A stretch of DNA of 64,000 nt from Trebonia sp963771985 (GCA_963771985.1 CAVYVO010000003.1:124001-188000); one strand, 5' to 3'; shown: positions 42,410 through 52,224, numbered from the stretch's first letter. The notes: generated by a model from the sequence alone, not told the origin. Numbers and translations: made by a program.

Positions 42410-43585
42410 GTGGACTGGAAAGCGCGTGCTGAGCGGCTCGCCGGCGAGGTGACCCATCCGGTGTCGCGGTGGCGGCCGATGGTCGCCGCCGTACCCCGCC
42501 ACGTATTCGTGCCCCGCTGGTGGGCGTGGTCGCAAAGAGGCCCGCTGCTCTGGCACGGCACCTGGGAGCCGCGCGACGGGCCAGCCGACCCCGACGCCTG
42601 GCTAGACGCCGCCTACTCCGAAAAATCGCTGGTCACCCGGGTCGGGCCGCACCACGCCGACCACGCCGACCACGCAGGGCAAGCACAGCAGCAGACCGGG
42701 CGGCCCACCTCCTCCGCCACGATGCCGGGACTGGTGGTGCACATGTTCCGGCACGCCATGATCGGCGATGACATGCGGGTGCTAGACGTGGGCACCGGGT
42801 CGGGCTACGGGTGCGCGCTGCTGACCAAGCGGCTGGGGGAGCGGCGGGTCACGAGCATCGACATCGATGAGTACCTCACCGCCGTCGCCGCCGAACGACT
42901 CGACAGCATCGGCCTCCGCCCGCGCATCTTGACCAGCGACGCCACCGGACCGCTCCCCGGCACCTATGACCGGATCGTCGCTACGGTGGCGGTCCGCCCG
43001 GTCCCGGCCAGCTGGCTGGCCGCTCTCCGCCCCGGCGGGCGGCTCGTCACCACGATCACCGGGACCATGCTGATCATCACCGCCGACAAGACGCCGGACG
43101 GCGGCGCGGCCGGCCGCGCCGAGTGGGACCGCGCCGGGTTCATGCACACCCGTGCCGGCCTCGACTACGAGCCCGGCCTGGTCGAACGGTTCGGCGCCAT
43201 CCGGGACGCCGAAGGCGACCAGGTGAGCACCGGCCGCTACCCGGTCGTCAACGTCACCATGGCGTGGGACCTGTACTCGGCCGTGGGCGTCGCCGTCCCC
43301 GGCGTCCAGCACCACTATCAGGAGGACGACGACGGCAGACGGACCGCCTGGATGCTGCACCCGGACGGGTCCTGGGCACGCGCCACCGCGGTCGGCGACG
43401 ACCCGCCCGCCGTCCATCAGTCCGGCCCGCGGCACCTGTGGGACGCCGTGGACGACCTGCGGCACGCGTGGCTCCGTGACGGGTCGTTGCCCCCCTACGG
43501 GGCCAGCGTCACCATCGACCCGGACGGCACAATGCACTTCCAGCGCGGCAACTGGCAGGCGGTCATCGGCCCCGAGCCGGCGTGA
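42410..43585 (+). CDS. PCMT-like methyltransferase of the RiPP-associated type
   Basis: The 391-aa protein starts with WRPMVAAVPRHVFVPRWW, followed by YSEKSLVT and a SAM-binding fold (VLDVGTGSGYGCALLTKRLG, then SIDIDEY, DRIVATVAVRPVP and LRPGGRLVT). The start and the long C-terminal region resemble the protein-isoaspartate methyltransferase-like enzymes attached to ATP-grasp or FxLD peptide-modification systems. No ATP-grasp enzyme, lanthionine synthetase or precursor peptide was found next to it, so it appears orphan. A plain PCMT role is an alternative. The start is GTG 42410. Confidence 0.78.
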   Translation: MDWKARAERLAGEVTHPVSRWRPMVAAVPRHVFVPRWWAWSQRGPLLWHGTWEPRDGPADPDAWLDAAYSEKSLVTRVGPHHADHADHAGQAQQQTGRPTSSATMPGLVVHMFRHAMIGDDMRVLDVGTGSGYGCALLTKRLGERRVTSIDIDEYLTAVAAERLDSIGLRPRILTSDATGPLPGTYDRIVATVAVRPVPASWLAALRPGGRLVTTITGTMLIITADKTPDGGAAGRAEWDRAGFMHTRAGLDYEPGLVERFGAIRDAEGDQVSTGRYPVVNVTMAWDLYSAVGVAVPGVQHHYQEDDDGRRTAWMLHPDGSWARATAVGDDPPAVHQSGPRHLWDAVDDLRHAWLRDGSLPPYGASVTIDPDGTMHFQRGNWQAVIGPEPA

Positions 43586-43636
43586 GTCCCAGCGAGACGC
43601 CACCTTCCGTTCGGGATAAATACGGGCGCGGACGGA

Positions 43637-45100
43637 TCAGTTCCGCGCGGGGCTGGCGGCGAGGTTCTCCGCGTGCGACTCCCACGCGAAAGCCAGGCGC
43701 TCGGCGGCGAGTTCGAGTGTGCCCGGCTGTTCGGCGAATGAGATCCGGACGAACTGCCGGTGCTGCCCGTCGGCGCACGCGGCCGAGCCCGCCATGACCG
43801 TGACGCCGTGCCGGGCGGCGGTCTGCGCGAAGGCGTCCGCGCTGCTCACCGGGAGTTCGGCCCACAGCGACAGCCCGGCGTCCGGCGGCTGGGCGCGCCA
43901 GGCGGGCAGGTGGGCGGCGATGAGCGCGGTGAGCAGGTCGCGCCGCTGGGTGAGCGCGCCGCGGTGCGCGCTGAGCCAGCTGTCGTCGATAGCGCCGAAC
44001 AACTGGGCGGTGAGCGCCTGGCTGATCACCGAGGTGCCCAGGTTGAGGGCCGCCTTGCGCGCGACGAGCACGGACCGCAGCGGCTCGCCGGCCCGGATCC
44101 ACCCGACGCGCAGGCCGCCCCACAGCACTTTGGCGGCCGAGCCGACCGCGATGACGCGGGTGCTCAGCGCGGCCAGCGGCGGGAGAGGCGGGAGAGGCGG
44201 GGGAGGCGGGGGAGGGGCGACAGCGGGCGCCGCGCCCAGCACGAGGTCGGCGAGCGCCAGGTCCTCGATGACGGTGACCCGGCCCGCGTCGGCGATCGCG
44301 GCGAACGCCTGGCGCCTGACCAGCGGCATGACCGCCCCGGACGGATTGTGGCCGGTGGGCATCAGGAAGGCGACGCCGCCGGGCGCGCGGCCCGCGCGCT
44401 CGATCGCGTTCGGGTCGGTGCCCGCCGCGTCCGACGGAACGGCGGAGAACGCGGCGCGGGTCCCCGCCAGCGCGCTCGCCAGCCCGGGATAGGTGGGACA
44501 GCTCGCCAGCATCCGGGTCGCCGGGAGCGTGCGGGCCAGCAGCCAGAGCGCTTCCTGCGCGCCCCCGGTGATGACGAGATCGTCCGGCTCGGTGGGCAGC
44601 CGCTGGTGCCGCGTCAGATGACGGGCGATCTCCGCGCGCAGCGCGGGCAGGCCGGCCGGGTCGAGACCATGCCCATCAAGGGATTGCCAGGCGGCGAGCG
44701 GGTCGGCGCGGGGCAGATGCCGCAGGTCGCCGGGCGCGGAGACGGACAGGTCGATCGTCTCGCGGTCTTCCGCCACCCGGCGCAGCAGCATGGTCGCGAC
44801 GCTGCTGCCGGCCGGCCGGGCGGCCCAGGACGGGCGGCCGGCCACGTAGGTGCCCGCGCCCTGGCGCCGGGTGAGGACGCCGGCGGCCACGAGGTGGTCG
44901 AAGCAGGCCACGACCGTGCCGCGGGAGACGCCCACCAGGGCGGCGAGCGTCCGCTCGGCCGGCACCCGCGTGCCCTGCCGGAGCGTGCGCCGCTCGATCG
45001 CCTCGAGCAGCGCCGCCGCGAGCTTCTGGTGCCGAGGGCCGGGCCGACGCCGCCAGTCGCCGAACACCACCTCGGCCCACCACGAAAGATCCTGGTCCAT
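43637..45100 (-). CDS. MocR-type regulator 2
   Basis: The 487-aa protein fuses a GntR winged helix (RVPAERTLAALVGVSRGTVVACFDHLVAAGVL) to an aminotransferase-like domain (MPTGHNPSG, and the PLP lysine in GSAAKVLWGGLRVGW). An insertion of prolines (APPPPPPPLPPLPPL) comes from a 9-bp minisatellite of GGCGGGAGA-like units at 44172-44215 and lies between the two halves of the PLP site. It diverges from the SCO6745-like gene at 45154, its probable target. Confidence 0.88.
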   Translation of the reverse strand: MDQDLSWWAEVVFGDWRRRPGPRHQKLAAALLEAIERRTLRQGTRVPAERTLAALVGVSRGTVVACFDHLVAAGVLTRRQGAGTYVAGRPSWAARPAGSSVATMLLRRVAEDRETIDLSVSAPGDLRHLPRADPLAAWQSLDGHGLDPAGLPALRAEIARHLTRHQRLPTEPDDLVITGGAQEALWLLARTLPATRMLASCPTYPGLASALAGTRAAFSAVPSDAAGTDPNAIERAGRAPGGVAFLMPTGHNPSGAVMPLVRRQAFAAIADAGRVTVIEDLALADLVLGAAPAVAPPPPPPPLPPLPPLAALSTRVIAVGSAAKVLWGGLRVGWIRAGEPLRSVLVARKAALNLGTSVISQALTAQLFGAIDDSWLSAHRGALTQRRDLLTALIAAHLPAWRAQPPDAGLSLWAELPVSSADAFAQTAARHGVTVMAGSAACADGQHRQFVRISFAEQPGTLELAAERLAFAWESHAENLAASPARN

Positions 45101-45153
45101 TTCCCAATATTGGCACTGTCCGCCTCGGCGCGCGGTGCGGCAGGGTGGGAGGC

Positions 45154-46014
45154 ATGGAACCGACCCACACCCTGGCCCGCCGCTTCTGGGCGGCCATCGA
45201 GCCCATCCACGCCGTCGTGTACTTCGCCCCGGAACCCGCCGAGGCCGCCCGCAAGGCGGGGCTGCGCGGCTTCTGGATGAGCTATTTCGCGAGCCGGGTC
45301 GCGCCGCTCGGCCCGGTGCCGCCCGAGGCTGTCGGGGCCATGGCCTACGGGTTCGCGCCCGCCATGGTCGCCCGCGCCATACCGGACGCGTGGACCTTCG
45401 CCGCCCCGTCAGCCGTTCTAGAGGCCCGGCTCACCAGCGCTCCGGAGGCGCTCAGGCACCACGTCGACCCGGCGCTCCTCGGCCCCGTCGGCGAGCTGTC
45501 CGGCCTGCTCTGGGAGGCCGTGGCGGGCTGCAAGTTCGACGGGCGGCCGCTGGCCGCGGCATGGTCGTGCGTGCCGCGCCCGGCCGATCCGCTCGCGGCG
45601 GTCTGGCTGGCGGCCACGATCTTGCGCGAGCACCGCGGCGACGGCCATGTCCTGGCCGGGGTGGCGTCCGGGCTGCGCGGGCTCGACGCCTCGCTCACGT
45701 TCGTGGCCACCGGGGCCATCACGCGCGCGCTGATCCAGCCGACCCGCGGCTGGAGCGACGAGGACTGGGATCAGTCGCTGCGGCGCCTGCAGGCGCGCGG
45801 CCTGCTCGACAGGGACGGGCGGCTGACCAAGACCGGCGGCGCGCTCCGCCGTGACGTCGAGGACCTGACCGACCGGCTCGCCGCCGGCCCGGTCGAGCGG
45901 CTGGGGGAGACCGGCGTCAAGCGGGCGATCGACCTGGCGACGCCGGTCAGCCGCAACCTCATGGACACGGGGGTCATCCCGGTGCCGAACCCGGTCGGCG
46001 CGCCCCGGCCGTGA
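45154..46014 (+). CDS. SCO6745-family protein
   Basis: The 286-aa protein resembles an actinobacterial family named after SCO6745: RFWAAIEPIHAVVYFAPEP start, GFWMSYFASRVAPLG, and a helical region that ends in a winged-helix-like part (SLRRLQARGLLDRDGRLTKTG). The function is unknown. ATG 45154 is preceded by GGGAGG and is preferred to the GTG 9 bp upstream. It diverges from a MocR gene, and its stop overlaps the following GNAT start. Confidence 0.75.
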   Translation: MEPTHTLARRFWAAIEPIHAVVYFAPEPAEAARKAGLRGFWMSYFASRVAPLGPVPPEAVGAMAYGFAPAMVARAIPDAWTFAAPSAVLEARLTSAPEALRHHVDPALLGPVGELSGLLWEAVAGCKFDGRPLAAAWSCVPRPADPLAAVWLAATILREHRGDGHVLAGVASGLRGLDASLTFVATGAITRALIQPTRGWSDEDWDQSLRRLQARGLLDRDGRLTKTGGALRRDVEDLTDRLAAGPVERLGETGVKRAIDLATPVSRNLMDTGVIPVPNPVGAPRP

Positions 46015-46520
46015 TACTCGGGCTGTTCCACGTCCGGCAGGCCGCCGGGCGCGATCGCGAGCCGCTCGCGCTGATGCTGGACCGGTGCTCCGCCGATACC
46101 CGGTACCGACGGTTCCACGGGCACCTCAGCGCGTTCCCCGAGCGGTACCTGACCGAGGCCCTGTCCGGCGTCCCCGTCCACTTCGCCCTGGTCGCGGCCG
46201 CCGACGACGGCACCGTGGTGGCGCTCGCGAGCTGCCGCACCGTGGCCGCCGGAGTCGCGGAGATCGGCATCCTCGTGGAGGACGCATGGCAGCGGCTCGG
46301 CATAGGCGGCTTCCTGCTGGCGGAAATCATCAGTCATGCCGAACGGGCCGGGCTTACTGCGGTGAAGGCACAGGTGCTGGCCGGCCAGGCGTGGATCACC
46401 CGGCTGCTCGCGGCCTACGGCCCGTGCGACATGGTGAGCTCCCGCGGGGTGCTCGACATAACGATGCGGCGGGCGACGCGCGGTTGTCCGGCCACCCGGC
46501 CCGCCGCCAAGCTGGCCTGA
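46011..46520 (+). CDS. GNAT-family acetyltransferase
   Basis: The 169-aa protein has YRRFHGHLSAFPERYL, resembling the acetyltransferase domains found fused to acyl-CoA synthetases, and the CoA loop VEDAWQRLGIGGFLLAEI. The substrate is unknown. The GTG start overlaps the upstream stop by 4 bp, so it is co-translated with the SCO6745-like gene. It converges with the sugar ABC operon, 1 bp from its end. Confidence 0.82.
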   Translation: MILGLFHVRQAAGRDREPLALMLDRCSADTRYRRFHGHLSAFPERYLTEALSGVPVHFALVAAADDGTVVALASCRTVAAGVAEIGILVEDAWQRLGIGGFLLAEIISHAERAGLTAVKAQVLAGQAWITRLLAAYGPCDMVSSRGVLDITMRRATRGCPATRPAAKLA

Positions 46521-46521
46521 G

Positions 46522-47325
46522 TCAGGACGCCGCTCGCTGGCGCTCTTCGAGCGCCCGCCGGTACTCGGCCACCACGATGTCGTTCAGCTCCTGGACCGAG
46601 GTGTCCTTGGCGGCCTTGTCCAGCGTGATCTCGCCGTGCTGGAGCAGGTTCACCCGGTCGCAGATCTCCAGCACCTGGCCGTAGTTGTGCGCGATCATGA
46701 TGATCGACACGTCGCCCCGCTGCTTCAGGTCGCGGACTAGGTCCAGGATGATCGCCGCCTCTTTCGCGCCCATCGCGGCGAGCGGCTCGTCCAGCAGCAG
46801 GATCTTCGCGGCGGAGTAGACGGCGCGGGCGATCGCGATCGCCTGCCGCTGCCCGCCGGACAGGCTGGCGACCGGAACATCCACCGACGGGATGTTGATT
46901 CCTATGCTGTCCAGGCTCTCGCGGGCGGCCTCGCGCATCGACCGGTTGTTCAGCAGCGGCCCGCGGACCTGCTCGCGTTTCAGGAACATGTTGTGGTACA
47001 CGCTGAGCTGGTTGATCAGCGCGAGGTCCTGGTACACGGCGTCGATGCCCAGCGACCTGGCGTGATCCACGGACTTGAGCACCACTTCCTTGCCGTCGAC
47101 GATCAGCCGACCGGAATCGGGCTGCTGGAAGCCGCAGATGATCTTGATGAGCGTCGACTTGCCCGCGCCGTTGTCGCCGAGCAGGCCGAGCACCTCGCCG
47201 CGGGCGAGATGCACGTTGATGTCGACGAGGGCGGTCACCGCGCCGAACCGCTTGCTGATGTGCTCGACGCGCAGCACGTCGCCGTCTGCGGCGGCCGTCC
47301 CTGACTCCGGCGACTGCGACGTCAT
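46522..47325 (-). CDS. Sugar ABC transporter ATP-binding protein (FrcA/RbsA type)
   Basis: The 267-aa single-domain ATPase has Walker A GDNGAGKSTL, Q loop YQDLALI, signature LSGGQRQAIAIARA, Walker B ILLLDEP and H loop MIAHNYG. Single-domain members of the ribose/fructose importer class pair with one membrane protein. It overlaps the permease gene by 4 bp. ATG 47325 is used; longer readings are shadows of the permease gene. Confidence 0.92.
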   Translation of the reverse strand: MTSQSPESGTAAADGDVLRVEHISKRFGAVTALVDINVHLARGEVLGLLGDNGAGKSTLIKIICGFQQPDSGRLIVDGKEVVLKSVDHARSLGIDAVYQDLALINQLSVYHNMFLKREQVRGPLLNNRSMREAARESLDSIGINIPSVDVPVASLSGGQRQAIAIARAVYSAAKILLLDEPLAAMGAKEAAIILDLVRDLKQRGDVSIIMIAHNYGQVLEICDRVNLLQHGEITLDKAAKDTSVQELNDIVVAEYRRALEERQRAAS

Positions 47326-48378
47326 AACTTTCTCCCTCTTTCTCGTACTCGCGCCAGCTGCACGTTCGCGATCATGGCGACGAGGATGGCGGCACCGAAC
47401 ACGATCTGGACCGCGTTCGCGTTGATCCCCTCGATGTCGAAGCCGTCGATCAGGGTGGCCAGCGCGATCGCGCCGAGGAAGGCGCCGAGGATGGTGCCCG
47501 ATCCGCCGAGCATCGCGGTACCGCCGATGACGGCCGCGGTCACGCTGTAGAACATCGGCTGGTACCCGCCGGCCAGCGGGTCGATGGTGTTCGTGTAGAA
47601 GGCCACCTGGAGACCGACGAGCGCGCCGAGCACCCCGGTGATCATGAAGTTGCCGTACTTGATCCGGCCCACGTTGATGCCGGCCTCGCGCGCGCCGAGC
47701 TGGTTGCCGCCGGTGGAGACCGTGTACAGGCCCCACCGCGTCTGGGTCAGCACGACGTGGAAGATCGCGACAAGGATGACGGCCCAGATGATCTGGGACC
47801 ACCCGTCGGTGCCGATGTATTTCCCGAGGTTGACGGTGGCCGACGGGATGTCCTTGGGTTCCGCGTGTGACAGGGTGAGCGCCAGCCCGGCCAGGATGAA
47901 CCCGGTGCCGAGCGTGGTGATGAACGACGGCACCCCGAGCGTGACCGTGATGAAGCCGTTGATGAAGCCGACCACCAGCCCGAAGACCAGGCTGAGGATG
48001 ATCGCCAGCAGGGCCGGCACGCCGTAGTAGACGTTCAGGAAGAACATCACGAACGGCGACAAGGTATAGATGAAGCCGACCGACAGGTCGATCTCGCCGC
48101 AGATCAGCAGCAGCACCTCGCCGATGGCGATGATGATGATCGGCGCCGCGATGGACGAGAGCAGGTCGATCGCGTTGGCCTGGGAGACGAAGCTGGAGGT
48201 GTCGTGCAGCCCGAAATACAGCAGCAGCGCGACCGCGACGACCAGGATCGTGGCCTCGCGTTGGCGGGCGAAGATGCCGAACCAGTGGCGCAGTATGTCG
48301 ACGGGGCCATTACCAGGACCAGGACCCCCGCCTGGCTCACCGATCAGCCTGCCAGGCCCGCTCGGTCGTCTCGCTCAC
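47322..48378 (-). CDS. Sugar ABC transporter permease (RbsC/FrcC type) with N-terminal frameshift
   Basis: The body matches CUT2-family permeases: IIIIAIGEVLLLICGEIDLSVGF, GFITVTLGVPSFITTLGTGF, the TGGNQLGAREAGI loop that meets the ATPase, and a final IVFGAAILVAMI. The frame ORF from 48116 lacks the first membrane helix. Upstream in the same frame the family sequence continues (ILRHWFGIFARQREATILVV) to about 48341, where a one-base loss separates it from the likely start GTG 48378 (VSETTERAW). With that correction the protein is about 350 aa, normal for the family. It lies in a three-gene importer operon. Confidence 0.82.
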
Positions 48379-48500
48379 GTCCGCTCTCCTCGTCCGCTCA
48401 GCCGGATGCCGACGGCGGGTGACCGGCCTGCCCCGCAGGCACGGCCTCCCGTCGCCGGCTTCGTTGTCCCGCGCCCGAGGTCCGGGGGCGCGGCCATTTG

Positions 48501-49676
48501 TCAGGTGCTAGTGGTCGCGATCGGGTTCTGGATCGCGCCGGACGGCCGCGGTATGTACTTCTGCGCGGTCGACGAGCCCTGGTACCGGCTGGGCACGTTG
48601 TAGTTGCCAAGGTTGCTCTTGGTGATGAAGCTCAGGCCCGTGTCGGTGTCTGGCGGGACGAGCGTGCCGCCGGAGAGGTTGTACAGGTACAGGTACAGTG
48701 TCGGCAGGAAACCCTGCAGGTAGGGGTCCTGGTAGATGGTGAAATCGGTGAGTCCGGCACTGATGTTGGACAGCGTCAGCGGCTCGGTGTCGAAGCCCCC
48801 GTTGGGGACCGACACCCCGGCCTTCTTGAGCGACGCGGCGAGGAACGAGGTCGAGCCGGCGTCCACCGCGAACGCGCCCTTTATGGTCTTGTGCCCGAGC
48901 AGGTACGCTACCTCGTTTCCTTCCTCCAGGGCCGTGCTCGCGTTGGTCGCGATCTCGGAGACCGTGTAGCCGGCCGGCGTCAGCACCGAGGCGGCGCCGT
49001 CGTACCGGGGCTGGATGTTCGCCTGTCCCGGCGTGGCGATGAAGATCACGACGTCGCCCGGGGTGGGGACGACCTGCTTGATCCGCTCGCCCAGCTGCTG
49101 TCCCGACGTGTAAAGCGCCTGGCCGACGTAGCACAGCCGGTTGCAGCCGATGTCCGGCACGCCCGTGCTGCTGACGCTGCCGTCCGCGTTGTAGCTGAGC
49201 ACGGGGATGCCCGCGCTCATCGCGTTCCCGACCGGGGTCGTGAACGACGTGGAGTTGACCAGCGTCGTCGCGATCCCGGCCGCCTTGGCCGACACCGCGG
49301 AGTCGATCGCGGAGACCATCTGCGAGGCGATCGAGTTCGTCGAGCCGGTCCACTTCGGCCCCGGCAGGCCGAACAGCGTGGCGCAGTCGGCCATCCCGTA
49401 CTGGGTCGGCACAAAGAAGCTGTTCGTGGTCACGTGGTTGACGAACCAGAACTGCCATGACGGCGTCTTCGGGAACGGGTTGCTGCCAACTGCGGCCGAC
49501 ACCGCGCTGCTGCTGCTCGATGCGCTGCTCGACGAACTGCACGCGGCCAGCAGCGCCGACGCGGCCGCCGTCGCGCTGACCAGCCCGGTGCCGGCGAGTA
49601 GCTTCCGGCGGGTCGGGCCGTCTTTCATGTTGAGTTTCTCTATTGCTTCTTCGACCTTGGGGGCCACTTTGCCCAT
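48501..49676 (-). CDS. Sugar-binding lipoprotein of second ABC importer
   Basis: The 391-aa protein has a twin-arginine-like leader (RRKLLAG) with a hydrophobic segment and lipobox LAAC, followed by a Ser-rich linker. The mature part is a type I periplasmic-binding fold (Peripla_BP_4 class) with GIPVLSYNADG and VDAGSTSFLAAS stretches. GGAGGT lies just before the ATG at 49676. A LacI-type operator sits 39 bp upstream. It precedes the permease and ATPase genes of a ribose/fructose-type importer. Confidence 0.9.
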   Translation of the reverse strand: MGKVAPKVEEAIEKLNMKDGPTRRKLLAGTGLVSATAAASALLAACSSSSSASSSSSAVSAAVGSNPFPKTPSWQFWFVNHVTTNSFFVPTQYGMADCATLFGLPGPKWTGSTNSIASQMVSAIDSAVSAKAAGIATTLVNSTSFTTPVGNAMSAGIPVLSYNADGSVSSTGVPDIGCNRLCYVGQALYTSGQQLGERIKQVVPTPGDVVIFIATPGQANIQPRYDGAASVLTPAGYTVSEIATNASTALEEGNEVAYLLGHKTIKGAFAVDAGSTSFLAASLKKAGVSVPNGGFDTEPLTLSNISAGLTDFTIYQDPYLQGFLPTLYLYLYNLSGGTLVPPDTDTGLSFITKSNLGNYNVPSRYQGSSTAQKYIPRPSGAIQNPIATTST

Positions 49677-49714
49677 GCGGACCTCCGGGTTCAGCTGCTA
49701 TGTCATGCGGCCGA

Positions 49715-49728
49715 TGTGATCGTTCACA
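49715..49728. promoter_or_regulatory. LacI-type operator before sugar-binding protein gene
   Basis: TGTGATCGTTCACA is a near-palindrome with the CG centre of LacI-family sites, flanked by A and T to give a 16-bp dyad. It lies 39 bp before the binding-protein start. No LacI gene is adjacent; the regulator may be encoded elsewhere or be the one at 13165. Confidence 0.55.
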
Positions 49729-49863
49729 TTGTCCTGCTTGTAGCGGACGCTAGATCACGAACGCCCGCACCGTCAATGGCTGTCAAACTATCGTGTCCGC
49801 ATCGTTCATCGAAGAACTTGTGGCGCTGCTTTCCCGATAGCCACACAAATGTGACTGACCTGG

Positions 49864-51329
49864 TCATTTCCCCACACCTTCCCGCCCGGACCGGAGCAGG
49901 TCGGCGACGGCCGCGATGCCGGGCTCGATGGCGTGGCCGGCGACGTGGCCGAATCCCAGCACGAGCTGCGGCGGCCCGCCACGGCCGCCCGGAAGCCGCG
50001 CATCCCGTACAGGCCGACCAGGCGCTCGCGTGCGGCCGCGACCACGGCATCCTCGTCCGCGCCGGCGGGCAGGTGCGCCACGGCGTGGAATCCCGCGGCG
50101 AGCCCTGTCAGCCGGATGCCGGCCGCATGGCGGGCCAGCGCGGCGATGAGCGTCGCGCGGCGGCCGGCGTACACCGTCCGCATCCGGCGCAGGTGCCGGT
50201 CGTAGCGCCCGGACTCGAGCAGGCCCGCCAGCGCCAGCTGATCCAGGGTGGCCGACCCGCGGTCGCTGATCAGCTTCTCCGCCGCGACGGCGCCGGCCAG
50301 CGACGGGGGAGCGAGGACCCAGCCGAGCCGCACCGCCGGAGCGAGCGCCTTGCTGGCTGTGCCGATGGTGACGACGCGGTCGGGCGCGAGTCCTTGCAGC
50401 ACGCCGACGGGCTCCCGGTCGTAGCGGAACTCGGAATCGTAATCGTCTTCGACGATGAACGCGTCGTTACGGCGTGCCCACTCCACCAGGGCGTGACGCC
50501 GGCGGGCGGCGAGCACGACCCCGGTCGGTGACTGGTGCGCCGGAGTGACGACAACGACCCGGGCGCCGCTGTCCTCGAGCGCCCTGACGTCTATCCCCAG
50601 GTCGTCCACTGGCACGTGGACCGCGCGCAGGCCCGTCGCCCCGGTGGCGCGAACGGTCTCGCTCGCCTCGGCGTCCCCGTATCCAGGGTCCTCGAAGGCG
50701 GCGCATTCCACCCCGGCCCGGGCGAGTGCCCGCAGCACCAGGATGACCCCCTGCGCGAATCCGGCGCACACGGTCAGCTGCCCGGGATCCGCGGCGGCGG
50801 CGCGGACGCGCCGCAGGTAGGCGGCGAGCACGCCGCGCAGGACCGCGCTGCCGCGCGGGTCGCCGTAGCCGAGATCGGCGGTGGCCGCGCACCGGCATGC
50901 CTCCCGCGTCGCCCAAACCCAGTCGCCGCGCGGAAAGCTCGCCAGGTCGGGGACTCCGACGCGGAAGTCCGCGATCAGCCGCGGCGCGAGCGCCGGGTCC
51001 CGCGCGGGCTCCGGCGGGGCCGCCCGCGCGCCCATCGCCACCCGGGTAGCCGAGCCGGTCCGGCTGGTCAGGTAGCCCTCGGACAGCAGCTGGCTGTAGC
51101 ACTCCTGCACGAGGCCGCGCGAGATGCCCAGTTCACGGGCCAGCTCCCGGCCGCAACCGCCGCCGTTCCGCTCGCGGCGTTCCCGCGGCTGCCCGGCGGG
51201 GTCGGCCTCGGCGGCTCGGCGGCGGAGGCCGGCGCGCTGATGCTCGCCGCCCTGCCAGCCGCCCGCCGCGAGGGCAGGTCCGCCGCCACTATAACCGTCC
51301 GTGACTGCCGATTGCCCATCTAGCGCCAT
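49864..51329 (-). CDS. MocR-type regulator 3 (PdxR/GabR-like) with C-terminal frameshift
   Basis: The central part is a clear MocR protein: helix-turn-helix ELARELGISRGLVQECYSQL, and a PLP domain with SPTGV and the lysine in TIGTASKALAPAVRLGW. Near 49990 the family C terminus changes frame: after LYGMRGF it continues as PPQLVLGFGHVAGHAIEPG, ending at 49864. Without correction the frame runs on to 49806 with unrelated sequence. The first 65 residues from ATG 51329 do not show the usual first helix of the GntR domain, so the N terminus may also be damaged or the start misplaced. Confidence 0.78.
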
Positions 51330-51609
51330 GATTCCGAAAGCATTTTTCCCGGCGTAAATAATTCATTCTATAGCATCGAAAGCTTTTCGCGATCATGGTC
51401 GGCCGCCCCGGAAGTCCGCAGCGAGGCGCGCGAAACGGTAACGCTCTGTAGCAGACTAGCCCGTTATGTCTATAATGTCCAAATTAGCGTGCCGCGAGCT
51501 CGCCGGCTAGGGGAGCCGGCGACCGGCCCGGCCGTATCCGTGGTCTCCGGGGGTCTGGCCTGCGTCGCACCAAGGGAACGCGTCGCACTAAGCGAACACG
51601 GCAGCGAGA

Positions 51610-52137
51610 ATGTCCTTCATGGCACACGACACGAACAGGCCGCAAACCGTGGCGACCGCTCTCCGCTTTTCCCGGCATGCTGCCACTATGGTGGCGGCCG
51701 GGCGCGTGGCGCTCGGCGTCGCCGCGCTGACCTGGCCGTCGGTGCCGGGCCGCCCGTGGGTGGGCGCGTCGGCGGACGAGCTCGGCGCCCAGGTGTTCGG
51801 GCGCGCGCTCGGCGCGCGTGACCTCGCTCTCGGGCTCGGCGCGCTCACCGCGCTGCGGAAGGCGCCGCACCCGGGGCCCGGGCCCGATCCCGCCGGGTCC
51901 GATCCCGTCGGGTCAGGTACCGCGTCCGCCTGCGCCTGGCTCGCCGCGGGCGCGCTGGCCGACGCCCTGGACGCGGCGATCACCGCGGCGGCATGGCCGC
52001 GGCTCCCGCAGACCACCCGGTGGCTGGTCGCCGCGGCGGCGGGCGGCGCGGCGGTCGCGGGGGCGGCTGGGGCACTGGCCGTGCTGCTTGACGGGCCGTC
52101 CCGTCAGAACAGGACCGAGGAGGCCGACTTGTCGTAG
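51610..52137 (+). CDS. Conserved actinobacterial membrane protein
   Basis: The 175-aa protein has about four hydrophobic segments. RVALGVAALTWP, a GRPWVG loop, FGRALGARDLALGLGALTAL and ADALDAAITA match a common small family of actinobacterial membrane proteins whose function I do not know. The linker between helices is Pro/Gly-rich. The ATG at 51610 is assumed. A nested-palindrome element lies 36 bp downstream, before the convergent oxygenase gene. Confidence 0.65.
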   Translation: MSFMAHDTNRPQTVATALRFSRHAATMVAAGRVALGVAALTWPSVPGRPWVGASADELGAQVFGRALGARDLALGLGALTALRKAPHPGPGPDPAGSDPVGSGTASACAWLAAGALADALDAAITAAAWPRLPQTTRWLVAAAAGGAAVAGAAGALAVLLDGPSRQNRTEEADLS

Positions 52138-52173
52138 GGGCGGATCTCCGCTGCCACGCGCCCCCTCCCAGCG

Positions 52174-52224
52174 TGTCGATCGCGCAATCGACACGCTCTA
52201 GTGTGGTCGATTGCGCAATCGGCC
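52174..52224. repeat. Nested-palindrome intergenic element, copy D
   Basis: 51-nt copy oriented like the one at 41039. The right arm GGTCGATTGCGCAATCGGCC is the exact consensus; the left arm differs in five bases but forms its own dyad (AGCGTGTCGAT ... ATCGACACGCT), so pairing is kept. It sits between two convergent genes. Confidence 0.85.
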
